Shown here in pieces: positions 1 to 7,163 of a stretch of DNA of 64,000 bases. Both the position numbers and the translations under genes were made by a program. Positions within the stretch are counted from its first letter, which is position 1, and each line of letters starts with the position of its first letter. Origin of the DNA: Streptomyces sp. 35G-GA-8 (GTDB lineage Bacteria > Actinomycetota > Actinomycetes > Streptomycetales > Streptomycetaceae); NCBI RefSeq assembly GCF_023534745.1, contig NZ_JAMHJQ010000022.1, forward strand, positions 33,621 to 97,620, read 5' to 3'. Below the pieces are notes generated by a model that made no database searches, was not told where the DNA came from, and saw only the letters and a program-made list of their open reading frames with translations.

Positions 1-100
1 CAACCCAAGGGGCGGCCCCCACCCGCATCCACACCCCCCGGCCCACCCCGACTACCCCTCGGAAACCGAACTGACACCGGGACTCGGACGCAGCGTTCGC

Positions 101-430
101 TCAGGCTTCGAACGGGGTGTCGCTCCAGCGGAACCAGGCACGGGCGTCGCGGATGTGCAGGAGGAATTCCGGTACCGGGCCGTCCGGGGACACCAGGGCC
201 ACCGCTCGTACGACGTCGTCGCACGCCGCCTCCCAGGCGTGGGGGTCTTCGTTCACGCGGTCCAGCAGGGACAGCTCGCGGTCGAACAGGGGCTTCACCG
301 CGGCGAATCCGGGGCCAGGGGTGAAGTGGCCGCTGAGCCAGGGGAAGTCCGCCTCATCGATGGCGATGTCTCCTACCGGCTGTGCGTCGTGGCGTGAGAC
401 GACGTGCCAGATCTCGTCCGTAAAGCCCAT
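101..430 (-). CDS. hypothetical protein, 109 aa
   Basis: An acidic 109-residue protein beginning MGFTDEIWHVVSRHD, with no signal peptide or membrane segment. The ATG at 430 is preceded by a strong GGAGGAG ribosome site, which decides this start over the much longer open frame running upstream. I recognise no domain; the aromatic, acidic composition (WLSGHFTP, AWFRWSD near the C terminus) suggests a small soluble globular protein. It lies 47 bp downstream of a phosphoesterase gene on the same strand and may be co-transcribed with it. Function is unknown. Confidence 0.75.
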   Translation of the reverse strand: MGFTDEIWHVVSRHDAQPVGDIAIDEADFPWLSGHFTPGPGFAAVKPLFDRELSLLDRVNEDPHAWEAACDDVVRAVALVSPDGPVPEFLLHIRDARAWFRWSDTPFEA

Positions 431-477
431 CGGCTCCTCCTGCCGTCCGTTCGCCGCGCGCCTATGGGGGCAGCATC

Positions 478-1320
478 TCAGACGGGACCGACAACGGCCG
501 TCGTGCGGCCGTCGCGGGGGCCGAAGGTCGTGAGCGCTTCGGTGTCGGTCGCGCGGGCGTGGAGGTAGTAGTCCGCCCACTCCTCGATGTCCGGGTAGCC
601 GGATTCCGCCGTGAGCCGGGCGATCGCGGCGTCGATGTCGTAGTGGGTGACGCGCAGTTCGACACCGGGGCCGAGGAGCGCCCAGTGTGCGCCGGGGCGG
701 CCGTAGGGCATGCCGACGCTGCCCGGGTTGATGACCTGGCGGCCGTGGGCGAGGCGCGCGAAGGGCATGTGGGTGTGTCCGCAGACGACCGTACGGATCT
801 GCTCGCCGAGCGCTTCGAAGACCTCGCTCCAGCGGGCGAGCCGGGAGTCGACGAGGACGACCTCTTCGTCGTCGCGCGGGGTCGCGTGGCAGAACAGGAC
901 GTCGCCCAGCCCTGCCACGGCCAGGCATCGGGTGCGCGGGAGACCGGCCAGCAGCGCGATCTGGTCGTCGCGCAACCGGCCGGCCGCCCACGCGGTGATG
1001 GCGTCGGGCGGCGCGGAGCTCATCCCCGCGCGCAGTTCGACCAGTTCGCGGTCGGCGTTGCCGCCGATCAGTACGGCCCGGTCGCCGAGGTCCGTCAGCA
1101 GGTCCAGTACCTCGGCCGGCTGGGGGCCCGCCGCGATGTCGCCGGTGATCACGACGCGTTCGGCGGCGGAGACTTCCGGCTCGGCGAGCACGGCCTCCAG
1201 AGCCGGGAGGACGCCATGGATGTCGGAGAGGACGGCTACGCGGCCGGATCGTGGCGGGGTCGCCGGGGTCGGCGCGAGTGGCCCGGCCGACATGGCCGGC
1301 AGGGGTGACATGGGTGACAT
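478..1320 (-). CDS. YfcE/MJ0936-like metallophosphoesterase
   Basis: Calcineurin-like metallophosphoesterase of about 280 aa. The family's metal-binding motifs appear in order: DIHG (about residue 33), GD (about 60), GGNAD (about 85), a FCHATP histidine and GHTHMP. These residues bind a dinuclear metal centre that hydrolyses phosphodiesters or phosphomonoesters; the substrate cannot be read from sequence. The start is uncertain: I chose the ATG at 1320 because the core fold begins only at about residue 26, but the frame stays open to a TTG at 1377. The N-terminal 25 residues are Met/Pro/Ala-rich and look dispensable. It lies between a RidA-family gene and a small hypothetical gene on the same strand. 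Confidence 0.85.
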   Translation of the reverse strand: MSPMSPLPAMSAGPLAPTPATPPRSGRVAVLSDIHGVLPALEAVLAEPEVSAAERVVITGDIAAGPQPAEVLDLLTDLGDRAVLIGGNADRELVELRAGMSSAPPDAITAWAAGRLRDDQIALLAGLPRTRCLAVAGLGDVLFCHATPRDDEEVVLVDSRLARWSEVFEALGEQIRTVVCGHTHMPFARLAHGRQVINPGSVGMPYGRPGAHWALLGPGVELRVTHYDIDAAIARLTAESGYPDIEEWADYYLHARATDTEALTTFGPRDGRTTAVVGPV

Positions 1321-1401
1321 GCCGTCCACTGTCCCGCCGGCCGACGCCGGCTGCCCCTCCGTTCGCTCCGCGCGCAAGCCCGGCGTCGCGCAAGCCCGGC
1401 G

Positions 1402-1800
1402 TCAGGGGACCTCGGCCACCGCCGTGATCTCCACCAGCTGTCCCGTGTATCCCAGGCAGGTGACCCCGAGCAGCGTGGAGGTGTGCGGGCCCAGCGCGAG
1501 GCCGCCTTCGCGGACCACCTCCCAGACCCGGCTGAGATCGGCCGGTTCCGTCGCGGCCACATACACCGTGGTGGCCACGACGTCGGACAGACCGCAATCG
1601 ATCGCGCGCAGGGCGGTCTCCAGATTGGCGAGAACCTGCTTCGTCTGGGCCTCAAGGTCGCCGGGGCCGACGAGCGTGCCGTCGGCGTCGAGCGGTACGG
1701 AGCCGGCGAGGAAGGCAAGGCGGCGGTCCGTTTCGACGATCGCCGTGTGCGCGTATTCGGGCGGCGGGAACAGGGCGGGCACGGTCATACGGTGAGCCAT
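1402..1800 (-). CDS. RidA/YjgF/UK114 family protein
   Basis: A 132-aa RidA-superfamily protein. Canonical members deaminate reactive enamine/imine intermediates released by PLP enzymes. Family features visible are the N-terminal aromatic/Pro stretch (VPALFPPPEYAHTA), a central QTKQVLANLETAL helix, and the C-terminal strand LVEITAVAEVP. The catalytic Arg usually found in RidA proper (in the CRV-type segment) is not obvious here; the matching segment reads LGYTGQLVEI, so this is probably a RidA-like subfamily rather than the archetype. The ATG at 1800 has a GAGGAG site nine bases upstream, which excludes the longer open frame starting at 1869. Confidence 0.85.
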   Translation of the reverse strand: MAHRMTVPALFPPPEYAHTAIVETDRRLAFLAGSVPLDADGTLVGPGDLEAQTKQVLANLETALRAIDCGLSDVVATTVYVAATEPADLSRVWEVVREGGLALGPHTSTLLGVTCLGYTGQLVEITAVAEVP

Positions 1801-1827
1801 CGTCACTCCTCGGGGGGACGGCCCGCC

Positions 1828-1857
1828 GGATACGGATACGGATACGGGCATGGATAC
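1828..1857. repeat. GGATAC hexanucleotide microsatellite
   Basis: Three tandem GGATAC units (1828-1845) and a fourth after a six-base interruption, just upstream of the ridA-like start codon. No promoter is evident in it. Probably a slippage product. Confidence 0.6.
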
Positions 1858-1966
1858 AGGCGCGGGCACAGCCCCCTGCCTACTTACTCGGGCCCGTTCC
1901 GATCAACCGGTTTTCCTCCCGGCCGCCCCGTCGGAGCAGCCCGCGTCCCGTCGGAGCAGCCCCGCG

Positions 1967-2959
1967 TCAGGCCGCCCGCGCGTGCAGCAGTGGGCTTTTG
2001 TGGGCGGCCAGCCATCTGCGGTAGTCGACCGCGCGCAGCGCCGCCTCGCGGTACGACGCCTCCAGGTCCGCGAACACCGCGTCGCCGCTGGAGCGCTCCG
2101 CGCCCGCCCGCTCCGCGCCCGCCCCCAACCCGTCCGGCCGCGAGAACAGCAGCAGCCGTACCGCCAGCGGATCGTCCCTCAGCGGCCGGATCGCCATGTC
2201 GTCGCGCGGGCCCGATGTCGGCTGGCAGGGGGCGACCGCCTCGCCGACCGCGATCAGCGAGGCCGCCGTGAGGTAGTCCCCGTGCAGTACCGGCGGGTCG
2301 AGCCCGGCCGCGCCCAATACCCGGCGCAGCCCGTCCCATTCGCCGTCCACCGTGGGGTCGACCATCCAGCGGTCCTCGGCGAGGTCCGCGAGTTCCACCA
2401 CCGGGCTGCCGGCCGCCGGATGGTCCCGGGCCATGGAGATGAACTGCGGTTCCCGTTCCACCAGTACCCGCCGCTCCAGCCCCTCGGGAACGAGCAGCGG
2501 GCACCCCTCCACCTCATGTACGAAGGCCACGTCGAGCTGGCCCGCGGCGAGCATCCGCAGCAACACGTTGGCGGAGACGTCCATATGGAGCGAGATGTCC
2601 GTACCCGGCAGCCGGTTTCTGAGCCGTCGCAGCCACCCCACCAGCGCGCGGCTCGCGGTGGAGCCGATCCGCAGCCTCGGCCCGTCGGCCAGGCCGGCGA
2701 CCACCCGTGCCTCGGCGACGAGCGCGGCCATCCCGGAGACGAGCGGGCGGGCCCGGCTCAGTACCGAGCGGCCCAGCGGGGTGGGCCGGCAGCCGGTGCG
2801 TTCCCGGGAGAACAGCTCCGCGCCCAACGCGTTCTCGATGCGCCGCAATTGCGTGGTCAGGGATGGCTGGCTCATCCCCAGCTGTCGTGCCGCCTTGTGC
2901 AGACTGCCGGCATCGGCAATGGCGCACAGGGCCCGCAGATGTCTCACCTCCAGCTCCAT
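1967..2959 (-). CDS. snpR: LysR-type regulator of the divergent metalloprotease (SnpR-like)
   Basis: A 330-aa LysR-family regulator. The N-terminal winged helix-turn-helix occupies residues 1-60 (MELEVRHLRALCAIADAGS, then AARQLGMSQPSLTTQLRRIE), followed by a linker helix and a periplasmic-binding-protein-like effector domain to the end. It is divergently transcribed from a snapalysin gene with 192 bp between the starts, the arrangement known for snpA/snpR in S. lividans and S. coelicolor, where the LysR protein activates the protease. The ATG at 2959 is chosen because LysR homology begins there; the frame is open 15 codons further. A TCCAA/TTGGA inverted repeat in the gap is a candidate operator. 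The naming rests on context and family, not alignment. Confidence 0.85.
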   Translation of the reverse strand: MELEVRHLRALCAIADAGSLHKAARQLGMSQPSLTTQLRRIENALGAELFSRERTGCRPTPLGRSVLSRARPLVSGMAALVAEARVVAGLADGPRLRIGSTASRALVGWLRRLRNRLPGTDISLHMDVSANVLLRMLAAGQLDVAFVHEVEGCPLLVPEGLERRVLVEREPQFISMARDHPAAGSPVVELADLAEDRWMVDPTVDGEWDGLRRVLGAAGLDPPVLHGDYLTAASLIAVGEAVAPCQPTSGPRDDMAIRPLRDDPLAVRLLLFSRPDGLGAGAERAGAERSSGDAVFADLEASYREAALRAVDYRRWLAAHKSPLLHARAA

Positions 2960-2999
2960 GCCCCGAGAGTAGAGCGGCCTCCCCGCACCACACCAGATG

Positions 3000-3019
3000 T
3001 CCAAATCCCTGTAATTGGA
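3000..3019. promoter_or_regulatory. candidate LysR operator, TCCAA-N10-TTGGA
   Basis: A perfect 5-bp inverted repeat (TCCAA at 3000-3004, TTGGA at 3015-3019) in the divergent snpR-snpA gap. It fits the LysR T-N11-A motif and lies about 130 bp before the snpA start, where a LysR activator would bind. Confidence 0.55.
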
Positions 3020-3151
3020 GGCGCATTCGAAGATTTACGGCCAGGGTGATGCGCTCGTGTTATCGGTCTTTGACATCATCCGCACAAGGGCGGTCTCCCC
3101 CGAGACTCTGCGGTACCGAATCCGTTCAACGGACGAGTAGGAGCCCCCCAC

Positions 3152-3808
3152 ATGAGACACCCCAAGACCGCCATCTCCGCCATCGCCGGTATCGGTCTGG
3201 CCTTCGCCACACTCGGTGTCGCGCCCACCGCCACCGCCGCCCCGGCCCCGGTCGGCGAGGCCGCCACCTCCTCGTACGCCGCCTACGAGGGCTCGAAGGC
3301 CGAGGCCGCGGGCACCAAGGCGTTCTTCGACGCCGTCCTGAAGTCGGTCGCCGAGAAGCGTGCCGCCAACCCCGGCGCGCAGGCCGTCACCGTGATCTAC
3401 AACGCGTCGAGCGCGCCCTCGTTCGCCGGTCAGATAGCCAGCTCCACCTCGATATGGAACAGCGCCGTCTCCAATGTGAAGCTCCAGGCGGGCAGCGCCG
3501 CGGACTTCACGTACCGCGAGGGCAATGACCCGCGTGGCTCGTACGCGAGCACCGACGGTCACGGCCGCGGCTACATCTTCCTGGACTACCGGCAGAACCA
3601 GCAGTACAACTCCACCCGCGTCACCGCCCACGAGACCGGTCACGTCCTCGGCCTCCCCGACAACTACTCCGGCCCGTGCAGCGAGCTGATGTCCGGCGGC
3701 GGCCCCGGCACCTCCTGCCAGAACGCCCAGCCGAACGCCGCCGAGCGCGCCCGGGTCAACGCCCTGTGGGCGAACGGCCTCGCCGCCGCGATGGCCAAGG
3801 TCTCCTGA
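3152..3808 (+). CDS. snpA: snapalysin-type secreted zinc metalloprotease (M7)
   Basis: A 218-aa secreted neutral protease. Residues 1-29 form a signal peptide (KTAIS, a hydrophobic core, then TATAAPAP), followed by a short pro-region. The zinc signature [11 protein letters not shown], with the third ligand Asp characteristic of the snapalysin (M7) family, lies near residue 160. Two Cys pairs bracket the C-terminal region ([16 protein letters not shown]). The protein is among the smallest metalloproteases, and its length fits the family. AGGAG lies about 8 bp before the ATG. A LysR gene is divergent and a strong palindromic terminator follows at 3852-3885. It probably releases amino acids from environmental protein. 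Confidence 0.9.
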   Translation: MRHPKTAISAIAGIGLAFATLGVAPTATAAPAPVGEAATSSYAAYEGSKAEAAGTKAFFDAVLKSVAEKRAANPGAQAVTVIYNASSAPSFAGQIASSTSIWNSAVSNVKLQAGSAADFTYREGNDPRGSYASTDGHGRGYIFLDYRQNQQYNSTRVTAHETGHVLGLPDNYSGPCSELMSGGGPGTSCQNAQPNAAERARVNALWANGLAAAMAKVS

Positions 3809-3851
3809 CCTCCCGCACGGAGAACACACGCCTGACCTCCCTTGCGTGACG

Positions 3852-3885
3852 AAGGGGCGCCCCGAACGACCAAGGGGCGCCCCTT
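3852..3885 (+). terminator. terminator after snpA
   Basis: Two copies of the self-complementary AAGGGGCGCCCC separated by eight bases and followed by CTTTCC. They can pair with each other in a stem of about 12 bp. Confidence 0.75.
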
Positions 3886-3913
3886 TCCGTGTTCCCCTTG
3901 GTAACGTCACGCG

Positions 3914-4600
3914 GTGGACTTCAGTACGGAGACCGGCGCTTCGCCCGAACTCGGCCGGGCCATCGAGGGCGATTTCAAGACACTCCTGACCGTACGGGCC
4001 GACCGCCCGGACCAGGTCGCGTGTCTCCACGACTGGGCCGCCGCCCGGGGCCTCGCCGTCACGCTCGTCGTCCTGGATCGGGGCCGTACCCCGTCCCTGC
4101 CGACGCTCACCCTGCCCGGCACGGGCACACTCGACGAACAGCGCCGCGCCGCCGAGCGGTGTGCGGAGCGGCTCGCGGAGGCCGGCTTCCCCGTCGTACG
4201 GACCAGGCTGGTGGCGGCGCCCTGGAACGAGGGCGTGCCGGGGACCGACGCCGAGGCCGCGTCGCTGCCCTCGTACTGCCACTTCGAGCACCATGTCACG
4301 CTGCGGCTGCCGATCCCGTACGACACCCATCGCCTGGCGGCGGTCGCCGAACGGCACAGCGCGCATGTCTCGCGCGCCGCGCGCCGGGTGCCGGCCCGCG
4401 GGGTCCAGGAGCGCTCCGTGACACAGCGCGCCCGCGGTGTCGGCAGACCGGCTGCGCGCGCCCGGCTGGACGCGCTGCTCGACGGTCTGATGGTGGCCGG
4501 ATTCCAACCGGCGGACATCGAGGAGGAGTTCGTTCTCCACGACGACGCCCCGATACCGGATGAGGGCCTGCCCCAGCCCCGGTACCGAGCGCGTGAGTAA
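3914..4600 (+). CDS. conserved hypothetical protein, 228 aa
   Basis: A soluble 228-residue protein starting at GTG, with no Shine-Dalgarno sequence at normal spacing, so it may be leaderless. Features include FEHHVTLRLPIP at about residues 120-131 and a basic Ser/Arg-rich middle segment (SRAARRVPARGVQERSVTQR). The last third (GLMVAGFQPADIEEEFVLHDD) ends in a short acidic tail. The HH pair with flanking strands resembles 2H-phosphoesterase-like or ligase-associated folds only superficially, so I assign no function. The stop codon lies inside a 14-bp tandem repeat that continues for 70 bp beyond the gene. Confidence 0.7.
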   Translation: MDFSTETGASPELGRAIEGDFKTLLTVRADRPDQVACLHDWAAARGLAVTLVVLDRGRTPSLPTLTLPGTGTLDEQRRAAERCAERLAEAGFPVVRTRLVAAPWNEGVPGTDAEAASLPSYCHFEHHVTLRLPIPYDTHRLAAVAERHSAHVSRAARRVPARGVQERSVTQRARGVGRPAARARLDALLDGLMVAGFQPADIEEEFVLHDDAPIPDEGLPQPRYRARE

Positions 4601-4672
4601 CAGTGTGTGAGTAAAGGTGCGTGAGTAAAGGTGCGTGGGTAAAGGTGCGTGGGTGAGGGTGCGTGAGTGAGA
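4589..4672. repeat. 14-bp tandem repeat, six units, starting in a stop codon
   Basis: Six units of consensus GTGCGTGAGTAAAG at 4589, 4603, 4617, 4631, 4645 and 4659. The first unit contains the TAA stop (4598-4600) of the preceding gene, and units 2 and 3 keep an in-register TGAGTAA. A second short duplication (GAGAGTGTCAGC) follows at about 4670-4700. Confidence 0.85.
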
Positions 4673-4702
4673 GTGTCAGCTCTTAGTGAGAGTGTCAGCC
4701 CG

Positions 4703-5146
4703 TCAGGACGCCCCCACCAGCGGCCGGTCGCCCAGTTCCGTACCGCTCGGCAGCTGGCGCCTGATCCGGCCCAGCGCCTCCTCGAAGCCGCCCCCGGCGA
4801 TCCCCGACGCGTAGGCCGCCCCGCCGCAGTGCAGCGTCAGGCTCAGCTCCGCCCGGCCGACCGGTCCCTCGGCCGCCCGCTCACCGAGCGTCAGCAGACA
4901 GCTGAGCGTGGCCTGTTGGACCGCGTCGGGCGAACTGACGGGCATCGGTATGTCCCATTCCATGACGCAGGACGACAGGAGCTCGCCCGCCCCCACCGCT
5001 TCCAGGTCGGCGAAATCCGCCCCTTCGTACGCGACTCCCCTGATCTGAGTGCGCACTTGCTGCCCACCCACGCTCAGGGTGATCGCTTCCGCGCCCAGGC
5101 GGTCCCGGTACCAACCCGCCCATGAATCCGTCGACTCCGCTGTCAT
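4703..5146 (-). CDS. conserved hypothetical protein, 147 aa
   Basis: Acidic soluble protein beginning MTAESTDSWAGWYRDRLGAEAITLSVGGQQVRTQIRG. The N-terminal half looks like a small beta-sandwich, and the C-terminal half ends in an amphipathic helix (FEEALGRIRRQL). I recognise no catalytic motif. The ATG at 5146 is preferred to the open frame from 5206 because the extra residues are Arg/Gly-rich and unlike the rest. It follows the GNAT gene on the same strand, 66 bp downstream. Confidence 0.7.
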   Translation of the reverse strand: MTAESTDSWAGWYRDRLGAEAITLSVGGQQVRTQIRGVAYEGADFADLEAVGAGELLSSCVMEWDIPMPVSSPDAVQQATLSCLLTLGERAAEGPVGRAELSLTLHCGGAAYASGIAGGGFEEALGRIRRQLPSGTELGDRPLVGAS

Positions 5147-5212
5147 GGCGCGGACTGTAGCGGTACCGGATCTTCCACCGCAGCGTGGGTCACTCCTTCC
5201 GGTCATACTTCC

Positions 5213-5929
5213 TCACGAGCACACCGTTCCCCGCGGTTCACGCCACATGGGCCACATGTGCGGTCCGTCCGGCAGATCGACCGTGCTGCCCATGAAGGAG
5301 AACCCGAGCCGTTCATACAGCCGCCGGCTCCGCTCGCTGCTCGCCTCCAGATAGGCCGGAAGTCCCTCGCGGTCGCAGCGCTCCAGCACGGATTCGATCA
5401 GCGCCCGGCCGACTCCCCGGCCCTGGTGCTCCGGGGACACCGCGATCATCAGCAGATACGCGTGCGCGCGGTCGTGCGGATGGATCGCGCCCGTCAGCCG
5501 GCCGACCAGTTCGGCCCGCTCGTTGTCCGGATCGGCTGTCGCCCGCATCCGAGCGGGGGTGTCGTCCTCCTCGTCCGGCAGGCCCGCCGGCACCGAGAGC
5601 CACAGCGCCATGGCCGTCTCGTCCTCCAGGATGTCCACCCATCCGTCGGCGAGCGCGACATCGGCGAAGACACCGAGAAAAAGACCGTGCACCCGGTGAC
5701 GGTGGGCCTTCTCGGGGAAGACCCAGCAGCTCACCGGGTCGTCGTCGAAGGCCTCTTCGAGCAGCCGTACCAACGCCGGCCGGTCGCTCTCCCCCGCCCG
5801 TCTGATCGCCACAGCCGTCTTCCGGCCCGTTCTCCGGCCAGTTATCCGGCCCGCCTTCCGGCCCAACTCCTGGCCCAAATCCCGGCCAATCTCCTGGCCC
5901 ATCTCCTGGTCCTCCTCCGGATCGCCCAT
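5213..5929 (-). CDS. GNAT-family N-acetyltransferase with repetitive N terminus
   Basis: A 238-aa Gcn5-related acetyltransferase. Motif A, which binds the acetyl-CoA pyrophosphate, is VSPEHQGRGVGRALIESVLERC at about residues 160-180. The substrate-side region (FDDDPVSCWVFPEKAHR) and the C-terminal RRLYERLGFSFMG are typical of GNAT proteins that acetylate small molecules. Residues 10-40 are a low-complexity series of four-residue G-x-x-[LIT] units (GQEIGRDLGQELGRKAGRIT) encoded by eight 12-bp tandem repeats at 5821-5916. The fold proper begins at about residue 40 (VAIRRAGESD), so this tail is a recent expansion. The acceptor substrate is unknown. Confidence 0.85.
   Translation of the reverse strand: MGDPEEDQEMGQEIGRDLGQELGRKAGRITGRRTGRKTAVAIRRAGESDRPALVRLLEEAFDDDPVSCWVFPEKAHRHRVHGLFLGVFADVALADGWVDILEDETAMALWLSVPAGLPDEEDDTPARMRATADPDNERAELVGRLTGAIHPHDRAHAYLLMIAVSPEHQGRGVGRALIESVLERCDREGLPAYLEASSERSRRLYERLGFSFMGSTVDLPDGPHMWPMWREPRGTVCS
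5821..5916 (-). repeat. 12-bp coding minisatellite, eight units
   Basis: Eight consecutive 12-bp units of plus-strand consensus TCCGGCCCRNYY. They preserve the reading frame and encode the Gly-x-x-Leu/Ile/Thr-Gly-Arg tail of the GNAT protein. Confidence 0.85.
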
Positions 5930-6000
5930 ACCGTCACCGCGGTCACGTCAACACGGCGAGGCGATCCTAGAGTTGGCCGGCGCGGGGCCGGGCGCCCGCC

Positions 6001-7041
6001 TCAGCGGGTACGGCGCGTCACGAACTCCGCCAGGGCCAGCAGATCGTCGGCCGCCGACATGTCGGGGACCGCCCGGGACAGTTCGTGCACGGCCCGGGAC
6101 ATCCGCTCGGCCGCCTGGAGCTGCGCCCAGTCGCGCCCGCCCGCCCGTTCGACGGCGGCGGCCGCGCGCACCACGGCCTCGGCGTCCATCGGCCCCCGGT
6201 ACAACTCGGCCAGTTCCGCGGCCGCCGGGGTGCCCGAGGCCAGGGCCGCGACCACCGGCAGGGACTTCTTGTGGGCGGCCAGATCGGCGCCGGCCGGCTT
6301 GCCCGTACGGTCGGGATCGCCCCAGATCCCGATCAGGTCGTCGATCAGCTGGAACGCGAGCCCCGCCTCCCTGCCGAAGGCGTCCAGCGCGGCGACCTGC
6401 TCCTCCCGCGCGCCCGCGTACAGCGCGCCGAGGGCGCAGGAGGCGCCCAGCAGGGCACCGGTCTTGGCCGTCGCCATGGCGACGCACTCGTCCAGCGAGA
6501 CCTCGTGCGGATCGCGCCGCTCGAAGGAGCAGTCCGCCTGCTGGCCCGCGCACAGCTCGATGACACAGGCCGTGAGCTTGGCCGAGGCGGCGGCCGACGC
6601 CGGGTGCGGGTCCTCGGCGAGCAGTCGCAGCGCGAGGGCCATCATGGCGTCGCCCGCGATGATGGCGTCGGGGATGCCGAAGACCGTCCAGGCGGTGGCG
6701 CGATTCCGCCGGGTCGGGTCCTCGTCGATCACGTCGTCGTGGAGCAGTGTGAAGTTGTGGGCCAGCTCGACGGCGACGGCGGCCCGTACGGCGTGGTGCG
6801 GGTCCCCGCCGAGCGAGCGCGCCGCGGCGAGGACGAGCGCGGGTCTGATCGCCTTGCCCGTCCGGCCCGAGGCCGGGGTGCCGTCGGCGTGCTCCCAGCC
6901 GAAGTGGTACATCGCGACCCGGCGCAGGGAGCCGGGCAACGACTCGACGCTGGAGCGGAGTTCGGGATGGACGGTGGTGCGGGTGCGCTCCAGAAGTGCC
7001 ACGGCCTCGTGGCCCCCGGGGGCGGTATCCGTGCTGGTCAT
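6001..7041 (-). CDS. polyprenyl diphosphate synthase, probable encapsulin cargo
   Basis: A trans-isoprenyl diphosphate synthase of about 346 aa. It joins isopentenyl diphosphate to an allylic diphosphate. The first aspartate-rich motif is LLHDDVIDEDPTRR, followed by the second, FQLIDDLIGIWGD. The GKAIRPALVL segment supplies the conserved basic IPP site. The gene lies directly downstream of a family 2B encapsulin shell gene on the same strand, and prenyl synthases are among the cargo classes described for those shells. The start is ambiguous: GAGGAAG precedes both a GTG at 7047 and an ATG at 7041, while the frame is open to a GTG at 7134 that would add a Pro/Ala-rich disordered tail, the kind of sequence used for cargo loading. 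Chain length of the product is unknown. Confidence 0.9.
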   Translation of the reverse strand: MTSTDTAPGGHEAVALLERTRTTVHPELRSSVESLPGSLRRVAMYHFGWEHADGTPASGRTGKAIRPALVLAAARSLGGDPHHAVRAAVAVELAHNFTLLHDDVIDEDPTRRNRATAWTVFGIPDAIIAGDAMMALALRLLAEDPHPASAAASAKLTACVIELCAGQQADCSFERRDPHEVSLDECVAMATAKTGALLGASCALGALYAGAREEQVAALDAFGREAGLAFQLIDDLIGIWGDPDRTGKPAGADLAAHKKSLPVVAALASGTPAAAELAELYRGPMDAEAVVRAAAAVERAGGRDWAQLQAAERMSRAVHELSRAVPDMSAADDLLALAEFVTRRTR

Positions 7042-7163
7042 GGTCACGGTCACTTCCTCTGCGGTGGAGACCGGCTGACGGGCACCGGATGCCGGTGCCC
7101 GGGTGCCCGGAGGGGCGGCCGTACGGACAAGCACGGCCGGCCCGCCCGCCCGGGCCGGTCACC

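Noticed and set aside
101-1597. A 498-codon minus-strand frame
   Set aside because: Its first three quarters are out of frame with the phosphoesterase and RidA-like genes; only the last 109 codons, behind a GGAGGAG site, are a plausible gene.
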